Shown here piece by piece: positions 46,131 to 56,039 of a stretch of 64,000 bases of DNA (positions within the stretch are counted from its first letter, which is position 1; each line of letters starts with the position of its first letter). The translations under genes were made by a program, and so were the position numbers. Source of the stretch: Novosphingobium sp. TH158 (GTDB taxonomy: Bacteria; Pseudomonadota; Alphaproteobacteria; Sphingomonadales; Sphingomonadaceae); contig NZ_PKRT01000001.1 of the NCBI RefSeq assembly GCF_002855555.1, positions 186,001 to 250,000 on the forward strand, given 5' to 3'. The notes beneath the pieces are model-generated. The model did not search any database. It was not told where the DNA came from and saw only the letters and a program-made list of their open reading frames with translations.

Positions 46131-46943
46131 CTATCCTCTTGTTGCCACGGCATAAAGGGCAATTGCGGCAGCGTTGGAAACATTCAGGCTTTCCATCGCC
46201 TCGCTGATCGGCAGGCGGGCCAGCGCATCGCAGTGCTGCTGCACATTATGCCGCATGCCTTCGCCTTCGGCGCCCAGCACCAGGGCGACCGGCCCGGCGG
46301 GCAGGGCCTCTGCCAGGGTATCGCGCGCTTCGCCGGCAAGGCCGATGCGCCAGTAGCCTGCCTCGGCCACTTCCTCCAGCGCGCGGGAAAGGTTCACCAC
46401 CCGCACCCAGGGCACCACTTCCAGCGCGCCCGATGCGCTCTTGGCGACGACACCCGATTCGGGCGGGGCGTGCCGGTCCTGCGTGAGGATGGCGCAGGCG
46501 TTGAAGGCCGCCGCCGAGCGCAGGATGGCGCCGACGTTGTGCGGATCGGTCACCTGGTCGAGCACCACCAGCGGCCGGGCCGGATCGCCATCGAGCACTT
46601 CGTCGAGGAACAGTTCGGGCAGCGGTTCGCATTCCAGCACAAGGCCCTGGTGCGGCGCATCGCGCGCGACGAGGCGGGCAAGATCGAGCGGCTGGGCCCA
46701 TTCCACGGGAAAGTCGCTGGGCAGTTCGCCATCGAGCGAGGCAACGCCTTCGCGCGTGGCCCAGAGCTTGCGGTGCTGGCGTTCGGGGTTCTTCAGCGCG
46801 GCTTCCACCGCGTGGCGACCCCACAGGCGCACCGCGCCGCTTGATGCGCGGCCGCTGCCGCGTCCGCCCTGCATCCGTCCGGCCCGGCCCCGCAGCGCCC
46901 GCTTGTTGCGACCGGCATCCGGCCCGCCTTTTGCCCTGTTCAT
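46131..46943 (-). CDS. rlmB: 23S rRNA (guanosine 2'-O) methyltransferase RlmB, SpoU family
   Basis: SAM-dependent methyltransferase of 270 residues with the SpoU trefoil knot. Motif 1 is VLDQVTDPHNVGAILRSA, motif 2 is PVALVLGAEGEGMRH and motif 3 is SEAMESLNVSNAAAIALY. An N-terminal L30e-like substrate-binding domain begins LWGRHAVEAALKNPERQHRK. The basic Arg/Gly-rich N-terminus may help RNA binding. ATG 46943 has AGAGGGACAA upstream. Confidence 0.93.
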   Translation of the reverse strand: MNRAKGGPDAGRNKRALRGRAGRMQGGRGSGRASSGAVRLWGRHAVEAALKNPERQHRKLWATREGVASLDGELPSDFPVEWAQPLDLARLVARDAPHQGLVLECEPLPELFLDEVLDGDPARPLVVLDQVTDPHNVGAILRSAAAFNACAILTQDRHAPPESGVVAKSASGALEVVPWVRVVNLSRALEEVAEAGYWRIGLAGEARDTLAEALPAGPVALVLGAEGEGMRHNVQQHCDALARLPISEAMESLNVSNAAAIALYAVATRG

Positions 46944-47090
46944 TTGTCCCTCTGTGTGAAATTCCTGCCGCTCATGCCCGCAGGGCCATTGACAGGCAAG
47001 CCTTGCTTGGGCATTGGCGCGGCCTCTCGGCCGGACAGCCCCTTGCGGGGATGAATTAACGGGGAAACCCGTCACCGGCGGCACTGGTGT

Positions 47091-47176
47091 GGACAGGTGG
47101 CCGAGTGGTTAAAGGCAGCAGACTGTAAATCTGCCCGTGCAAGCGTACGCTGGTTCGAATCCAGCCCTGTCCACCA
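47091..47176 (+). tRNA. tRNA-Tyr (anticodon GTA)
   Basis: An 86-nt class II tRNA with a long variable arm. The acceptor is GGACAGG/CCTGTCC, the anticodon loop contains GTA (cagactgtaaatctg), the T-arm is standard, and CCA is encoded at 47174-47176. Confidence 0.95.
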
Positions 47177-47267
47177 CCGCCCTCCAGCGAACCGACACCA
47201 AGGTCCTTTCCCGGCATTCGACAGCTATGGGTTGTTACATTTGTCCATAGCGCCTAGATGAACGCCA

Positions 47268-48014
47268 ATGTCTTCTAACCTGACTGACAATCGCGGCCGC
47301 GGTGAAGCATCGTGGCAATGGCCGAGCGTTCACCCCGAAGGTCGCAAGTTCGCCCTTATTGCCGGGGCCGCCTCGGTGTTCGCCGCCTTCATGGCCTGGG
47401 AAACCGTGGCCTGGCCGCTCGGCGCGCTGGTGCTGGGCATCCTCGCCTTCTTCCGCGATCCCCCGCGCGTCACGCCGCAGGGCGACGGGCTGATCGTTTC
47501 GCCGGCTGACGGGCTGGTCACGCTGATCCGCAAGGTTCCGCCGCCGCCCGAACTGGCCCGCACCGACGGCACGGGCGAGGGGCTGGGCGAAGCGCCGCTG
47601 ACGCGCATTTCGATCTTCATGTCGGTGTTCGATGTGCACATCAACCGTTCGCCGATCAGCGGCACGGTGCGCCGCGTGGCCTATATTCCGGGCCGTTTCC
47701 TCAATGCCGATCTCGACAAGGCGAGCGATGAGAACGAGCGCCAGCACTGGCTGGTAGAACGCAGCGACGGGCTTGCCATCGGTTTCACCCAGATCGCCGG
47801 GCTGGTGGCGCGGCGCATCGTGCCCTTCCTCAAGCCGGGCGAGCAGGTTGCCGCCGGCGGCCGCATCGGCCTGATCCGCTTTGGCAGCCGGGTTGACGTT
47901 TTCCTGCCCGAAGGCACCGAATCGCGCGTGCTGGTCGGCCAGAAGGTGATCGCCGGCGAGACCGTGCTGGCCGAAGTCGGCTCGCAGGCACTGATCGAAG
48001 GGCAGCGCCAGTGA
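47268..48014 (+). CDS. psd: Phosphatidylserine decarboxylase
   Basis: Makes phosphatidylethanolamine from phosphatidylserine. It is 248 residues, the short Psd form. Cleavage to form the pyruvoyl group is expected at the Gly-Ser of [22 protein letters not shown] is the conserved His motif. A membrane-bound N-terminus is likely ([20 protein letters not shown]). Its stop overlaps the pssA start (GTGA), so the two pathway enzymes are coupled. Confidence 0.95.
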   Translation: MSSNLTDNRGRGEASWQWPSVHPEGRKFALIAGAASVFAAFMAWETVAWPLGALVLGILAFFRDPPRVTPQGDGLIVSPADGLVTLIRKVPPPPELARTDGTGEGLGEAPLTRISIFMSVFDVHINRSPISGTVRRVAYIPGRFLNADLDKASDENERQHWLVERSDGLAIGFTQIAGLVARRIVPFLKPGEQVAAGGRIGLIRFGSRVDVFLPEGTESRVLVGQKVIAGETVLAEVGSQALIEGQRQ

Positions 48015-48814
48015 ACGGGCCCGGGCAGGGGCGCGACAAGCTCGTGCGCCTGCCGCGTGGGCTGACGGTCCGCACGCTGGTTCCCAATGCGATTACAGCC
48101 GCCGCGCTGGGCTTCGGCCTCACCGGCATCCGCTTTGCCATCACCGGGCAGTTCGAGCAGGCGGTCCTCGCTGTGCTGCTGGCCGGACTGCTCGACGGGA
48201 TCGACGGCCGCATCGCCCGCCTGCTCAAGGGGCAATCGCGCTTCGGTGCCGAGCTGGACAGCCTGGCGGACAACGTTTCCTTCGGTGTCGCTCCGGCGCT
48301 GATCCTGTTTCTGTGGTCCTTGCAGGACCTGCCGCGCCTCGGCTGGTTCGCCAGCCTGGTCTTCGCCATCTGCTGCGCGCTGCGGCTGGCCCGGTTCAAT
48401 GCCCGGATCGATGTGGAAGAGCAGCCGCACAAGTCTGCCGGCTTCCTCACCGGCGTTCCTGCACCGGTCGGGGCGGGGCTTGCCCTGCTGCCGATGTTCC
48501 TGTGGTTCGTGACCGAACGCCCCGAACTGCGCGAACCGGCGGTCGTCGGCATCTGGCTCGTGGCGATCGCCTTCCTCATGATCTCCAGCGTCGCCACGCT
48601 TGGCTGGGGCAAGCTGCGCCCGCGCCGCGGCATCCGGTTGTGGCTGGTCATGGCGCTGGGCATGATTGGCGTTGCCCTGCTGACCGAACCCTGGCTCACC
48701 CTGATCGGGATCTGCGTGATCTACCTTGCGCTGCTGCCCTATGGCATCTGGTCCTATTCGCAGGTCAGGCGGCGGCGCGCCACGACTGCGGCACCAGAGC
48801 AGCCTTCCGCCTGA
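48011..48814 (+). CDS. pssA: CDP-diacylglycerol-serine O-phosphatidyltransferase
   Basis: Inner-membrane enzyme of 267 residues that makes phosphatidylserine. It holds the CDP-alcohol transferase motif DG-x2-AR-x8-G-x3-D-x3-[21 protein letters not shown] then [13 protein letters not shown]. Several membrane helices follow. GTG is the start, overlapping psd. Together they supply the bulk zwitterionic phospholipid. Confidence 0.95.
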   Translation: MNGPGQGRDKLVRLPRGLTVRTLVPNAITAAALGFGLTGIRFAITGQFEQAVLAVLLAGLLDGIDGRIARLLKGQSRFGAELDSLADNVSFGVAPALILFLWSLQDLPRLGWFASLVFAICCALRLARFNARIDVEEQPHKSAGFLTGVPAPVGAGLALLPMFLWFVTERPELREPAVVGIWLVAIAFLMISSVATLGWGKLRPRRGIRLWLVMALGMIGVALLTEPWLTLIGICVIYLALLPYGIWSYSQVRRRRATTAAPEQPSA

Positions 48815-49022
48815 CCGGCAGCACGCTGACCGGTGCCGGCAGGCGCCGCACTTCAACCGTCGTAACCCGCCAGGTCACTTCCCGCATCGGATCCCCTGCG
48901 GCCATTTCCGCGCGCAGTGCCCGCAGGCGGGGCAGGGCCTGCGCGATGCTGGCGGCGATCACGGCGAGGGCGAAGCCGCCGGTGGCGACAAACAGGGCGG
49001 AAAGCAGCAGCTGGGCAGTCAT
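48765..49022 (-). CDS. Small membrane-anchored protein of unknown function
   Basis: An 85-residue protein with one N-terminal membrane helix (LLLSALFVATGGFALAVIAA) and a basic soluble tail (REVTWRVTTVEVRRLPAPV). Its end overlaps pssA by 50 bp on the opposite strand. AGAGGTGA precedes the ATG at 49022. No family recognised; sphingomonad genomes contain short proteins of this form. Confidence 0.6.
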   Translation of the reverse strand: MTAQLLLSALFVATGGFALAVIAASIAQALPRLRALRAEMAAGDPMREVTWRVTTVEVRRLPAPVSVLPVRRKAALVPQSWRAAA

Positions 49023-49411
49023 GATCACTTCACCTCTTGCCTGTTCGCCATGCTGTGGCGAGACTATTGAAAGCCTGTGGACAACCTGGTGATTCGCTTT
49101 GGCGGATCGGCGGTTTTCCGTGTTCTTGAAAGCAATGTTCTCTATTTGTTCCATCGTGTCAAGCGATTTGTTCCGCTTGCCTCTCTGCGCGCCGTTCCCG
49201 CCGGGTGGCTGCCAGCGCCTGCACATGCGCTTTTGCGCTGGATTTGCGCGGCCAATGACGCTAAGGGCGCGGCCGTTCGCAGGGAATCGCGGCCATTCGG
49301 GCCGGGAGGACAGGCGGGCTAATCCACACGGGATGCACACATACCGGTGCCTTGGCGGGAGCTCCGCCTGGTTCCAGCGTCCCGGAGGTTCGAACCGGAA
49401 AGGAATTACCT
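49023..49411 (+). promoter_or_regulatory. rpsB promoter and leader region
   Basis: A 389-bp gap before rpsB with no supported gene. The proximal part holds ggcgg-gagct-ccgcc (49355-49369), a short stem-loop that could be part of an S2-type autoregulatory leader. The first 100 bp are AT-rich and should contain the promoters for rpsB and for the divergent small protein. Confidence 0.45.
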
Positions 49412-50200
49412 ATGGCGGCTCCTGTCGTCACCATGCAGCAGCTTATCGAGGCCGGCGCTCACTTCGGCCACCAGACCCACCGCTGGAACCCGCGCATGAA
49501 GCCCTACATCTTCGGCGCGCGTAACGGTGTCCACATTCTCGACCTGTCGCAGACCGTGCCGCTGATGGCCCGCGCGCTCGACTTCATCGACGCCACCGTC
49601 CGCGCTGGCGGCAAGGTGCTGTTCGTCGGCACCAAGCGCCAGGCTCAGGAGCCGATCGCCCAGGCCGCGCGCGCTTCTGGCCAGCACTTCGTCAACCACC
49701 GCTGGCTGGGCGGCATGCTCACCAACTGGAAGACCATCTCGGGCTCGATCAAGCGCCTGAAGTCGATGGAAGAGCAGCTTTCGGGCGACACCTCGGGCTT
49801 CACGAAGAAGGAAGTCCTGCAGATGACCCGCGAGCGCGACAAGCTTGAGCTGTCGCTCGGCGGCATCCGCGACATGGGCGGCATTCCGGACGTGATGTTC
49901 GTGATCGACGCCAACAAGGAAGAGCTGGCGATCAAGGAAGCCAACGTCCTGGGTATCCCGGTCGTCGCCATCCTCGATTCGAACGTCTCGCCCGATGGCA
50001 TCGCGTTCCCGATCCCGGCGAACGACGACGCCAGCCGCGCGATCCGCCTGTATTGCGAGGCCGTGGCCGCCGCTGCCCGCAAGGGTGGCCGTGAAGCCGT
50101 GGTCGATTCGGGCGTCGATGTCGGCGCGCTGGAAGTGGCACCGGTTGAAGAAGCCGTGGTATCGGTCCCGGCCGAGGAAGCTCCCGCAGCCGAAGCCTGA
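49412..50200 (+). CDS. rpsB: 30S ribosomal protein S2
   Basis: A 262-residue ribosomal protein. It begins [20 protein letters not shown] and contains [20 protein letters not shown] and [19 protein letters not shown]. The C-terminus has an acidic extension typical of alphaproteobacteria. ATG 49412 has AAAGGA upstream. tsf follows after a strong palindrome. Confidence 0.97.
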   Translation: MAAPVVTMQQLIEAGAHFGHQTHRWNPRMKPYIFGARNGVHILDLSQTVPLMARALDFIDATVRAGGKVLFVGTKRQAQEPIAQAARASGQHFVNHRWLGGMLTNWKTISGSIKRLKSMEEQLSGDTSGFTKKEVLQMTRERDKLELSLGGIRDMGGIPDVMFVIDANKEELAIKEANVLGIPVVAILDSNVSPDGIAFPIPANDDASRAIRLYCEAVAAAARKGGREAVVDSGVDVGALEVAPVEEAVVSVPAEEAPAAEA

Positions 50201-50234
50201 TCTTCGGATCGGCCTCGTCACACAAGTGTAGCGC

Positions 50235-50254
50235 GCCGGGCCCATGGGCCCGGC
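50235..50254 (+). terminator. Perfect 20-bp palindrome between rpsB and tsf
   Basis: gccgggccca is immediately followed by its reverse complement tgggcccggc. It lies midway between the two genes without a T-tract, so it looks like an attenuator or processing site that sets the rpsB:tsf ratio rather than a full terminator. Confidence 0.55.
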
Positions 50255-50285
50255 CGCGATATTCCAATTCAAGAGGACTAGTCAT

Positions 50286-51212
50286 ATGGCTTACACCGCC
50301 ACTGACGTGAAGAACCTGCGCGAGCGCACCGGCGCCGGCATGATGGACTGCAAGAAGGCGCTCGACGAATCGAACGGCGATTTCGAAGCCGCGGTTGACG
50401 CTCTGCGCGCCAAGGGCCTTGCCGCCGTCGCCAAGAAGTCGAGCCGCACGGCTGCCGAAGGCCTCGTCGGCGTTGCCGTCGAAGGTACCAAGGGCGTCGC
50501 CGTCGAAGTGAACTCGGAAACCGACTTCGTCGCCAAGAACGACCAGTTCCAGGACTTCGTGCGCAAGACCACCCAGGTCGCGCTCGGCCAGTCGTCGGAC
50601 GACGTGGAGGCACTCAAGGCCGCAGCCTATCCGGGCGGCGGCACGGTTGCCGACACGCTGACCGCCAACGTTGCCACCATCGGTGAAAACCAGCAGGTCC
50701 GCCGCATGAAGACCGTTTCGGTCGCGAACGGCGTTGTCGTGCCCTACATGCACAACGCCGCTGCGCCGAACCTCGGCAAGATCGGCGTGCTCGTCGCGCT
50801 CGAATCGGAAGCTCCGGCTGCCGTTCTCGAACCGCTTGGCAAGCAGATCGCCATGCACATCGCGGCGGCTTTCCCGCTGGCGCTGTCGGCTGACGACCTC
50901 GATCCCGAACTGCTCGCCCGCGAGCGCAAGATCGCTGCCGAAAAGGCCGCTGAATCGGGCAAGCCGGCGGAAGTCCAGGCCAAGATGGTCGACGGTGCGG
51001 TTTCCAAGTACGCCAAGGAAAACGCCCTGCTCAGCCAGATCTTCGTCATGGACAACAAGACCCCGATCCAGCAGGTCGTTGACCAGGCCGGCAAGGAAGC
51101 CGGTGCCAAGATCGTGCTGAAGGACTACGTCCGCTTCCAGCTCGGCGAAGGCATCGAGAAGGAAGTCAGCGACTTCGCGGCCGAAGTGGCTGCGGCTGCC
51201 GGCCTGAACTGA
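50286..51212 (+). CDS. tsf: Elongation factor Ts
   Basis: Nucleotide-exchange factor of EF-Tu, 308 residues. The N-terminal UBA-like domain is [20 protein letters not shown]. The core signature is [23 protein letters not shown] 50286 follows AAGAGGACT. Confidence 0.97.
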   Translation: MAYTATDVKNLRERTGAGMMDCKKALDESNGDFEAAVDALRAKGLAAVAKKSSRTAAEGLVGVAVEGTKGVAVEVNSETDFVAKNDQFQDFVRKTTQVALGQSSDDVEALKAAAYPGGGTVADTLTANVATIGENQQVRRMKTVSVANGVVVPYMHNAAAPNLGKIGVLVALESEAPAAVLEPLGKQIAMHIAAAFPLALSADDLDPELLARERKIAAEKAAESGKPAEVQAKMVDGAVSKYAKENALLSQIFVMDNKTPIQQVVDQAGKEAGAKIVLKDYVRFQLGEGIEKEVSDFAAEVAAAAGLN

Positions 51213-51233
51213 TCGTTCGGCACAGCAGGATTG

Positions 51234-51263
51234 CGGGGCTCGGAACTTCGGTTCCGGGCCCCG
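51234..51263. terminator. Terminator between convergent tsf and phosphoesterase genes
   Basis: cggggctcggaac (51234-51246) pairs with gttccgggccccg (51251-51263) around a TTCG tetraloop, with one G-U pair. It probably stops transcription from both sides. Confidence 0.75.
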
Positions 51264-51266
51264 TTG

Positions 51267-52130
51267 CTATTTGGGCCCGCGCACCGTCACCAGCCACATG
51301 TCGGGCACGGCGAGGAAGCGGAAGGGCAGCACGCTGGTGCCAAGGCCGGCGGTGACGATCACCGTCTTGCGCCCCTCGACGATCCTGCCGCAGGCATAGC
51401 GATCGCCATAGTTCGACATATAGGCCGGTGATCCGCCCCACGGCCACTGGATCTGCCCGCAATGGGTATGCCCGGCGAGGGTGAGGGGGATGTCATCCGG
51501 CAGGCTGGGGACAACATCCGGCCCATGGCTGAGCGCGACGATGGCGCCGTGATCGGCGGGTGCCTTCGCGAAGGCGCGGGGATAATCGGAGTGCTGGCTC
51601 ATGTGATCGCCGACGCCGACGATGTGCAGCGGGCCGATCTGCGCCGATTCGTTCAGCAGCACCCTCGCGCCGATGTGGCGCAGTTCGCGGATGCCCTCTT
51701 CGGCATTGCGCCAGTGATCGTGATTGCCCAGCACCGCGATCGTCGCGATCCGCGGCTTGAGCGCGGCCAGCGGGGCCAGCGCGTCGCGGTATTGGTAATG
51801 GTGCAGGGCGAGCGTCCGGTCGGTGATGAAATCGCCGGCCAGCATCACGTAATCGGGCTTCAACGCATTCACCTGGGCGACGATGCGCGCCAGCCGGCTG
51901 GGCGGCATGTCGGGATCGGCAACGTGAAAGTCGGAAAGCAGGGCGATGGTCAGCGGCGGAGCATCCTTGGCCAGCCCGGGCAGCACCACTTCGGTGCGCC
52001 GCACGACCGGATCGGCCATCGTATCGCGCCAGGCAATGATCGAGCAGGGAATGCCGACCGCAAGCACCAGGTACCTGAAGGCGCGCATCTTGTTGTTTCG
52101 CACCCAGCCAAGTGCCTTGCGCACAGTCAC
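51267..52130 (-). CDS. Membrane-anchored metallophosphoesterase
   Basis: A 287-residue calcineurin-like phosphoesterase of the YaeI/YkuE type. The metal-binding motifs are in order: LLSDFHVAD, MLAGDFITD, VLGNHDHW, ALSHGPDVV and GHTHCGQ. An N-terminal membrane segment (FRYLVLAVGIPCSIIAW) places the enzyme at the membrane. GTG 52130 is the annotated start; ATG 52088 is a shorter option. Substrates in this group include lipid phosphates such as UDP-diacylglucosamine analogues, but none is proven here. Confidence 0.88.
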   Translation of the reverse strand: MTVRKALGWVRNNKMRAFRYLVLAVGIPCSIIAWRDTMADPVVRRTEVVLPGLAKDAPPLTIALLSDFHVADPDMPPSRLARIVAQVNALKPDYVMLAGDFITDRTLALHHYQYRDALAPLAALKPRIATIAVLGNHDHWRNAEEGIRELRHIGARVLLNESAQIGPLHIVGVGDHMSQHSDYPRAFAKAPADHGAIVALSHGPDVVPSLPDDIPLTLAGHTHCGQIQWPWGGSPAYMSNYGDRYACGRIVEGRKTVIVTAGLGTSVLPFRFLAVPDMWLVTVRGPK

Positions 52131-52198
52131 TCCCTTTACCTCGCATCACCTAGGCGGTAACGCCGCCGCACTCGTAGGAAACCGGAATCACCATCGCA

Positions 52199-52918
52199 AT
52201 GGCCACTGGCAAATACAAGCGCGTCCTGCTGAAGCTTTCGGGCGAAGTGCTGATGGGCAACCAGCAGTTCGGCATCGATCCCGAATTCGTCGCCGAGCTG
52301 GCGAAGGAAGTTAAGGCGGCCAAGGACAGCGGGCTGGAGCTTTGCCTGGTCATCGGCGGCGGCAACATCTTCCGCGGCATGGCCGGTGCCGCCAAGGGCA
52401 TGGACCGCGCCCAGGCCGACTACATGGGCATGCTGGCCACGGTGATGAACGCGCTGGCCATGCAGAACGCGCTTGAGCAGCTTGGCGTGCCAACCCGCGT
52501 GCAGTCCGCCATCGAGATGGACAAGGTGTGCGAACCGGTGATCCGCCGCCGGGCAGAACGCCACCTTGAAAAGGGCCGCGTGGTGATCTTCGCCGCGGGC
52601 GTGGGCGCGCCCTATTTCACCACCGATTCCGGCGCGGCGCTGCGGGCTGCCGAAATGCAGTGCGATGCGCTGCTGAAGGGGACTTCGGTCGATGGCGTCT
52701 ATGACAGCGATCCCAAGTCGAACCCGCAGGCCAAGCGTTACGATACAGTCGATTACGACACGGTCCTGGCAGATAACCTGAAGGTTATGGATGCCAGCGC
52801 CGTGGCGCTTTGCCGCGATAACAACATTCCCATCGTCGTCTTCTCGATCCGCGAAAAGGGCAACCTCGCCCGAGTGCTGGCCGGAGAAGGCACGCAAACC
52901 ATCGTGAAGAAGGGGTAA
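52199..52918 (+). CDS. pyrH: UMP kinase
   Basis: A 239-residue hexameric kinase that phosphorylates UMP. It begins [20 protein letters not shown] and includes [16 protein letters not shown], then [20 protein letters not shown] and [11 protein letters not shown]. It heads the conserved cluster pyrH-frr-uppS-cdsA-dxr-rseP-bamA-skp-fabZ. Confidence 0.97.
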   Translation: MATGKYKRVLLKLSGEVLMGNQQFGIDPEFVAELAKEVKAAKDSGLELCLVIGGGNIFRGMAGAAKGMDRAQADYMGMLATVMNALAMQNALEQLGVPTRVQSAIEMDKVCEPVIRRRAERHLEKGRVVIFAAGVGAPYFTTDSGAALRAAEMQCDALLKGTSVDGVYDSDPKSNPQAKRYDTVDYDTVLADNLKVMDASAVALCRDNNIPIVVFSIREKGNLARVLAGEGTQTIVKKG

Positions 52919-52922
52919 GGCC

Positions 52923-53480
52923 ATGGCCAAGTACGACAAGGCGGATCTGGAACGCCGCATGCAGGGAGCGGTCGAATCGCTGAAGCACGACCTCGCCGGC
53001 CTGCGCACCGGTCGCGCGAACACCACGCTGCTCGAGCCGATCACGGTAGAGGTTTACGGCGCGCATACGCCGCTGAACCAGGTCGCCTCGATCTCCGCGC
53101 CCGAACCGCGGATGCTCTCGGTGCAGGTCTGGGACAAGTCGAACATCGGCCCGGTAGAGAAGGCGATCCGCTCGGCCGGTCTCGGGCTCAACCCGATCAA
53201 CGATGGCAACACCCTGCGCCTGCCGATCCCCGACCTGACCGAGGAACGCCGCAAGGAACTGGCCAAGCTGGCCGGCCAGTACGCCGAAAAGGCGCGCATC
53301 GCGATCCGCAACGTCCGCCGCGACGGCATGGAGAACCTGAAGGCCGATGAAGCCAAGAAGGAAATCTCCGAGGACGATCGCAAGCGCGCCGAAACCGAGG
53401 TGCAGAAGCTTACCGACGACATGATCAAGGCTGCTGACGAGGCGGCGGCGGCCAAGGAAAAGGAAATCCTCGGCAAGTGA
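52923..53480 (+). CDS. frr: Ribosome recycling factor
   Basis: A 185-residue factor that splits post-termination ribosomes with EF-G. Typical segments are [20 protein letters not shown] and [20 protein letters not shown], then [13 protein letters not shown]. It starts 4 bp after pyrH, and its end overlaps the uppS start (GTGA). Confidence 0.97.
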   Translation: MAKYDKADLERRMQGAVESLKHDLAGLRTGRANTTLLEPITVEVYGAHTPLNQVASISAPEPRMLSVQVWDKSNIGPVEKAIRSAGLGLNPINDGNTLRLPIPDLTEERRKELAKLAGQYAEKARIAIRNVRRDGMENLKADEAKKEISEDDRKRAETEVQKLTDDMIKAADEAAAAKEKEILGK

Positions 53481-54187
53481 GTTCGTCGCGCGCTTCGGGC
53501 GAAAGGCGCGCGGATCATGGCGCCCGTCATGTCGCCATCATCATGGACGGCAACGGGCGGTGGGCGAAGAAGCGCATGCTGCCGCGCGCCATGGGCCACA
53601 AGAAGGGCGTGGAAGCCGTGCGCAAGGTCGTGCGCGCGGCCAAGGACCTCGGGCTCGAGGCGCTGACGCTCTATGCCTTCAGCACCGAGAACTGGCGCCG
53701 CTCCGAAGAGGAAGTCGGCGCCCTGATGGGGCTGATGAAGGCCTTTATCATCGCCGACCTCGATGAGTTCGCAGCCAACAACGTGCGTTTGCGGATTATC
53801 GGCGATTACAATGCCTTTCCGCCGGATGTTGTCGAACTGGTTGAAAAGGCGCTGGCGCGCACCGCGGCCAATACCGGGACGACGCTGGCCGTGGCGCTGA
53901 ACTACGGCGCCCAGGACGAGATTGCCCGCGCGGCCACCAAGGCTGCCGCCAAGGGGCCGATCACGCCGGAAACCATCGAGGCTGAACTCGACACGGCCGG
54001 GATGCCGCCGCTGGACCTGCTGATCCGCACGTCGGGAGAAGTGCGCCTGTCCAACTTCCTGCTGTGGCAGGCGGCCTATGCCGAAATGATGTTTGTCGAT
54101 ACGTTGTGGCCCGATTTCACGCCCGAGCATCTGGCCGGGGCGCTGGAACAGTTCGCACAGAGGGAGCGGCGCTATGGCGGGCGTTGA
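53477..54187 (+). CDS. uppS: Undecaprenyl diphosphate synthase
   Basis: cis-Prenyltransferase of 236 residues that makes the lipid carrier of peptidoglycan. [16 protein letters not shown] holds the catalytic Asp, [16 protein letters not shown] and [20 protein letters not shown] are conserved boxes. GTG start overlaps frr. A 14-bp overlap joins it to cdsA. Confidence 0.96.
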   Translation: MSSSRASGERRADHGARHVAIIMDGNGRWAKKRMLPRAMGHKKGVEAVRKVVRAAKDLGLEALTLYAFSTENWRRSEEEVGALMGLMKAFIIADLDEFAANNVRLRIIGDYNAFPPDVVELVEKALARTAANTGTTLAVALNYGAQDEIARAATKAAAKGPITPETIEAELDTAGMPPLDLLIRTSGEVRLSNFLLWQAAYAEMMFVDTLWPDFTPEHLAGALEQFAQRERRYGGR

Positions 54188-54884
54188 GGCGAAGAAGAGC
54201 GACCTGGGCGTTCGCACGGCATCGGCCGTGGTCATGGTTGCGGTCGCCGGTGCGGCCTTGTGGCTGGGCGGATGGCTCTGGGCGCTGTTCGTCGGCGCAA
54301 TCGCCACGGGCGTGCTGTGGGAATGGCGCGGGCTGGTGCGCGGCTTTGCCGCCACGCCCATGCAGCAGACGCTGTGGAATATCGGCGGCATCGTCTACAT
54401 CGGCTTTGCCACGGCCATGCTGCTGTTCCTGCGCAGCGAGTTCTTCCCGGTTATCGCCCCGGTTTCGGTCATCCTTGGCGTGATCGCCACCGATGTCGGT
54501 GCCTATTTTGCCGGACGGACGATCGGCGGGCCGAAAATTGCCCCTGCGATCAGCCCGTCGAAGACCTGGGCCGGGCTGTTTGGCGGCATGACCGGAGCAA
54601 CACTCTCTTTTGCCACGCTCATGGCCTATCGGTCCGAAGCCGGCCTTGGCGGCATTGCCACCATCGCCTGGAGCGAGGCCGTGTTCTTCGGCTGCTTCAC
54701 TGCGGTGATCGCGCAGGCCGGCGACTTCTTCGAAAGCTGGATGAAGCGCCGCGCCGGCGTGAAGGATTCGGGCAAGTTGATCCCCGGGCACGGCGGCCTG
54801 TTCGACCGTGTCGATGGACTGCTTGCGGTTGTTTTCATTGGCGGGTTGCTGATGGCGGGCGCCGGATTGCTGGGCCTCAACTGA
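54174..54884 (+). CDS. cdsA: Phosphatidate cytidylyltransferase
   Basis: Inner-membrane enzyme of 236 residues that makes CDP-diacylglycerol, the substrate of PssA at 48011. About seven helices are predicted. The family signature is [20 protein letters not shown] near the C-terminus. The start ATG 54174 lies inside the end of uppS, and its stop overlaps the dxr start (TGATG). Confidence 0.95.
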   Translation: MAGVEAKKSDLGVRTASAVVMVAVAGAALWLGGWLWALFVGAIATGVLWEWRGLVRGFAATPMQQTLWNIGGIVYIGFATAMLLFLRSEFFPVIAPVSVILGVIATDVGAYFAGRTIGGPKIAPAISPSKTWAGLFGGMTGATLSFATLMAYRSEAGLGGIATIAWSEAVFFGCFTAVIAQAGDFFESWMKRRAGVKDSGKLIPGHGGLFDRVDGLLAVVFIGGLLMAGAGLLGLN

Positions 54885-56038
54885 TGACCCGTTCGATTTC
54901 CATCCTTGGCGCGACCGGCTCGATCGGGGCCTCGACGCTCGATCTGGTCCGTCGCAACCGGGATGCGTGGAAGGTCGTGGCGCTTACCGCCAATGGCAAT
55001 GCGCGGGAACTGGCAAGGCTGGCGGCTGAATTTTCCGCCGAGATTGCCGTTGTAGCCGATGAAGGCTGCCTTCCCGAATTGCAGGCCGCTCTCGCCGGGT
55101 CGCGGATCGAGGTTGCTGGCGGGAAGGCAGCCCTGACCGCTGCCGCCACCCGCCAGGCGGACATCACCGTTGCCGCGATCGTCGGCTGCGCCGGCCTTGA
55201 GCCGACCATGGCGGCAATCGAGCAGGGCAGGACCGTGGCGCTGGCCAACAAGGAGGCGCTTGTCTCTGCCGGCGACGTTATGATGGACGCGGTTAAGCGC
55301 CACGGCACCACGCTGCTGCCGATGGACAGCGAACACAACGCCATCTTCCAGTGCCTTGCCGGCAATTCCTATGACCATGTCCGCTCAATCACCCTGACAG
55401 CCAGCGGCGGTCCGTTCCGCGACTGGTCGGCGGATCAGCTCGCCACGGCCACCCCGGCCCAGGCGGTGAAGCACCCTAACTGGGACATGGGCGCGAAGAT
55501 CAGCGTCGATAGCGCCACCATGTTCAACAAGGGCCTTGAACTGATCGAGGCGCATCACCTGTTTCCGGTAGGGCTGGAGCGGCTGCGGATCATCGTCCAC
55601 CCGCAATCGATCATCCATTCGATGGTCGAATACCGCGACGGATCGACGCTGGCCCAGCTTGGCCCTTCCGACATGCGCGTGCCCATCGCCTCGTGCCTGG
55701 CCTGGCCGCAGCGCATGGATACGCCCTGCGCCCCGCTCGACCTTGCCGCCATCGGCGAGCTGACCTTCCGCGCGCCCGACGAGCAGCGCTTTCCCGCCAC
55801 TCGCCTGTGCCGCGAGGCCGCCGAAGCGGGCGGGGCGGCTCCCGCCGTTCTCAATGCCGGAAACGAGGTGGCCGTGGCGGCTTTCCTTGCCGGTAAGCTG
55901 GCGTTCACCCGCATCGCGGTAGAGGTTGGCCGACTGATGGACCGTTTCTCCCCCGCCGCGCCTGCTTCCCTTGGCGATGTGATGGCTGTAGATGCCGAAG
56001 CGCGGGCGCTCGCCACGCAGATGCTGGAGCCTGCCTGA
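54884..56038 (+). CDS. dxr: 1-Deoxy-D-xylulose 5-phosphate reductoisomerase
   Basis: Second step of the MEP isoprenoid pathway, 384 residues. NADPH motif SILGATGSIGAST, then ALANKEALVSAGDVMM, metal and substrate residues in LPMDSEHNAIFQCL, and NWDMGAKISVDSATMFNKGL. It supplies isoprenoid units for UppS and the polyprenyl synthase at 32217. Confidence 0.97.
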   Translation: MTRSISILGATGSIGASTLDLVRRNRDAWKVVALTANGNARELARLAAEFSAEIAVVADEGCLPELQAALAGSRIEVAGGKAALTAAATRQADITVAAIVGCAGLEPTMAAIEQGRTVALANKEALVSAGDVMMDAVKRHGTTLLPMDSEHNAIFQCLAGNSYDHVRSITLTASGGPFRDWSADQLATATPAQAVKHPNWDMGAKISVDSATMFNKGLELIEAHHLFPVGLERLRIIVHPQSIIHSMVEYRDGSTLAQLGPSDMRVPIASCLAWPQRMDTPCAPLDLAAIGELTFRAPDEQRFPATRLCREAAEAGGAAPAVLNAGNEVAVAAFLAGKLAFTRIAVEVGRLMDRFSPAAPASLGDVMAVDAEARALATQMLEPA

Positions 56039-56039
56039 C

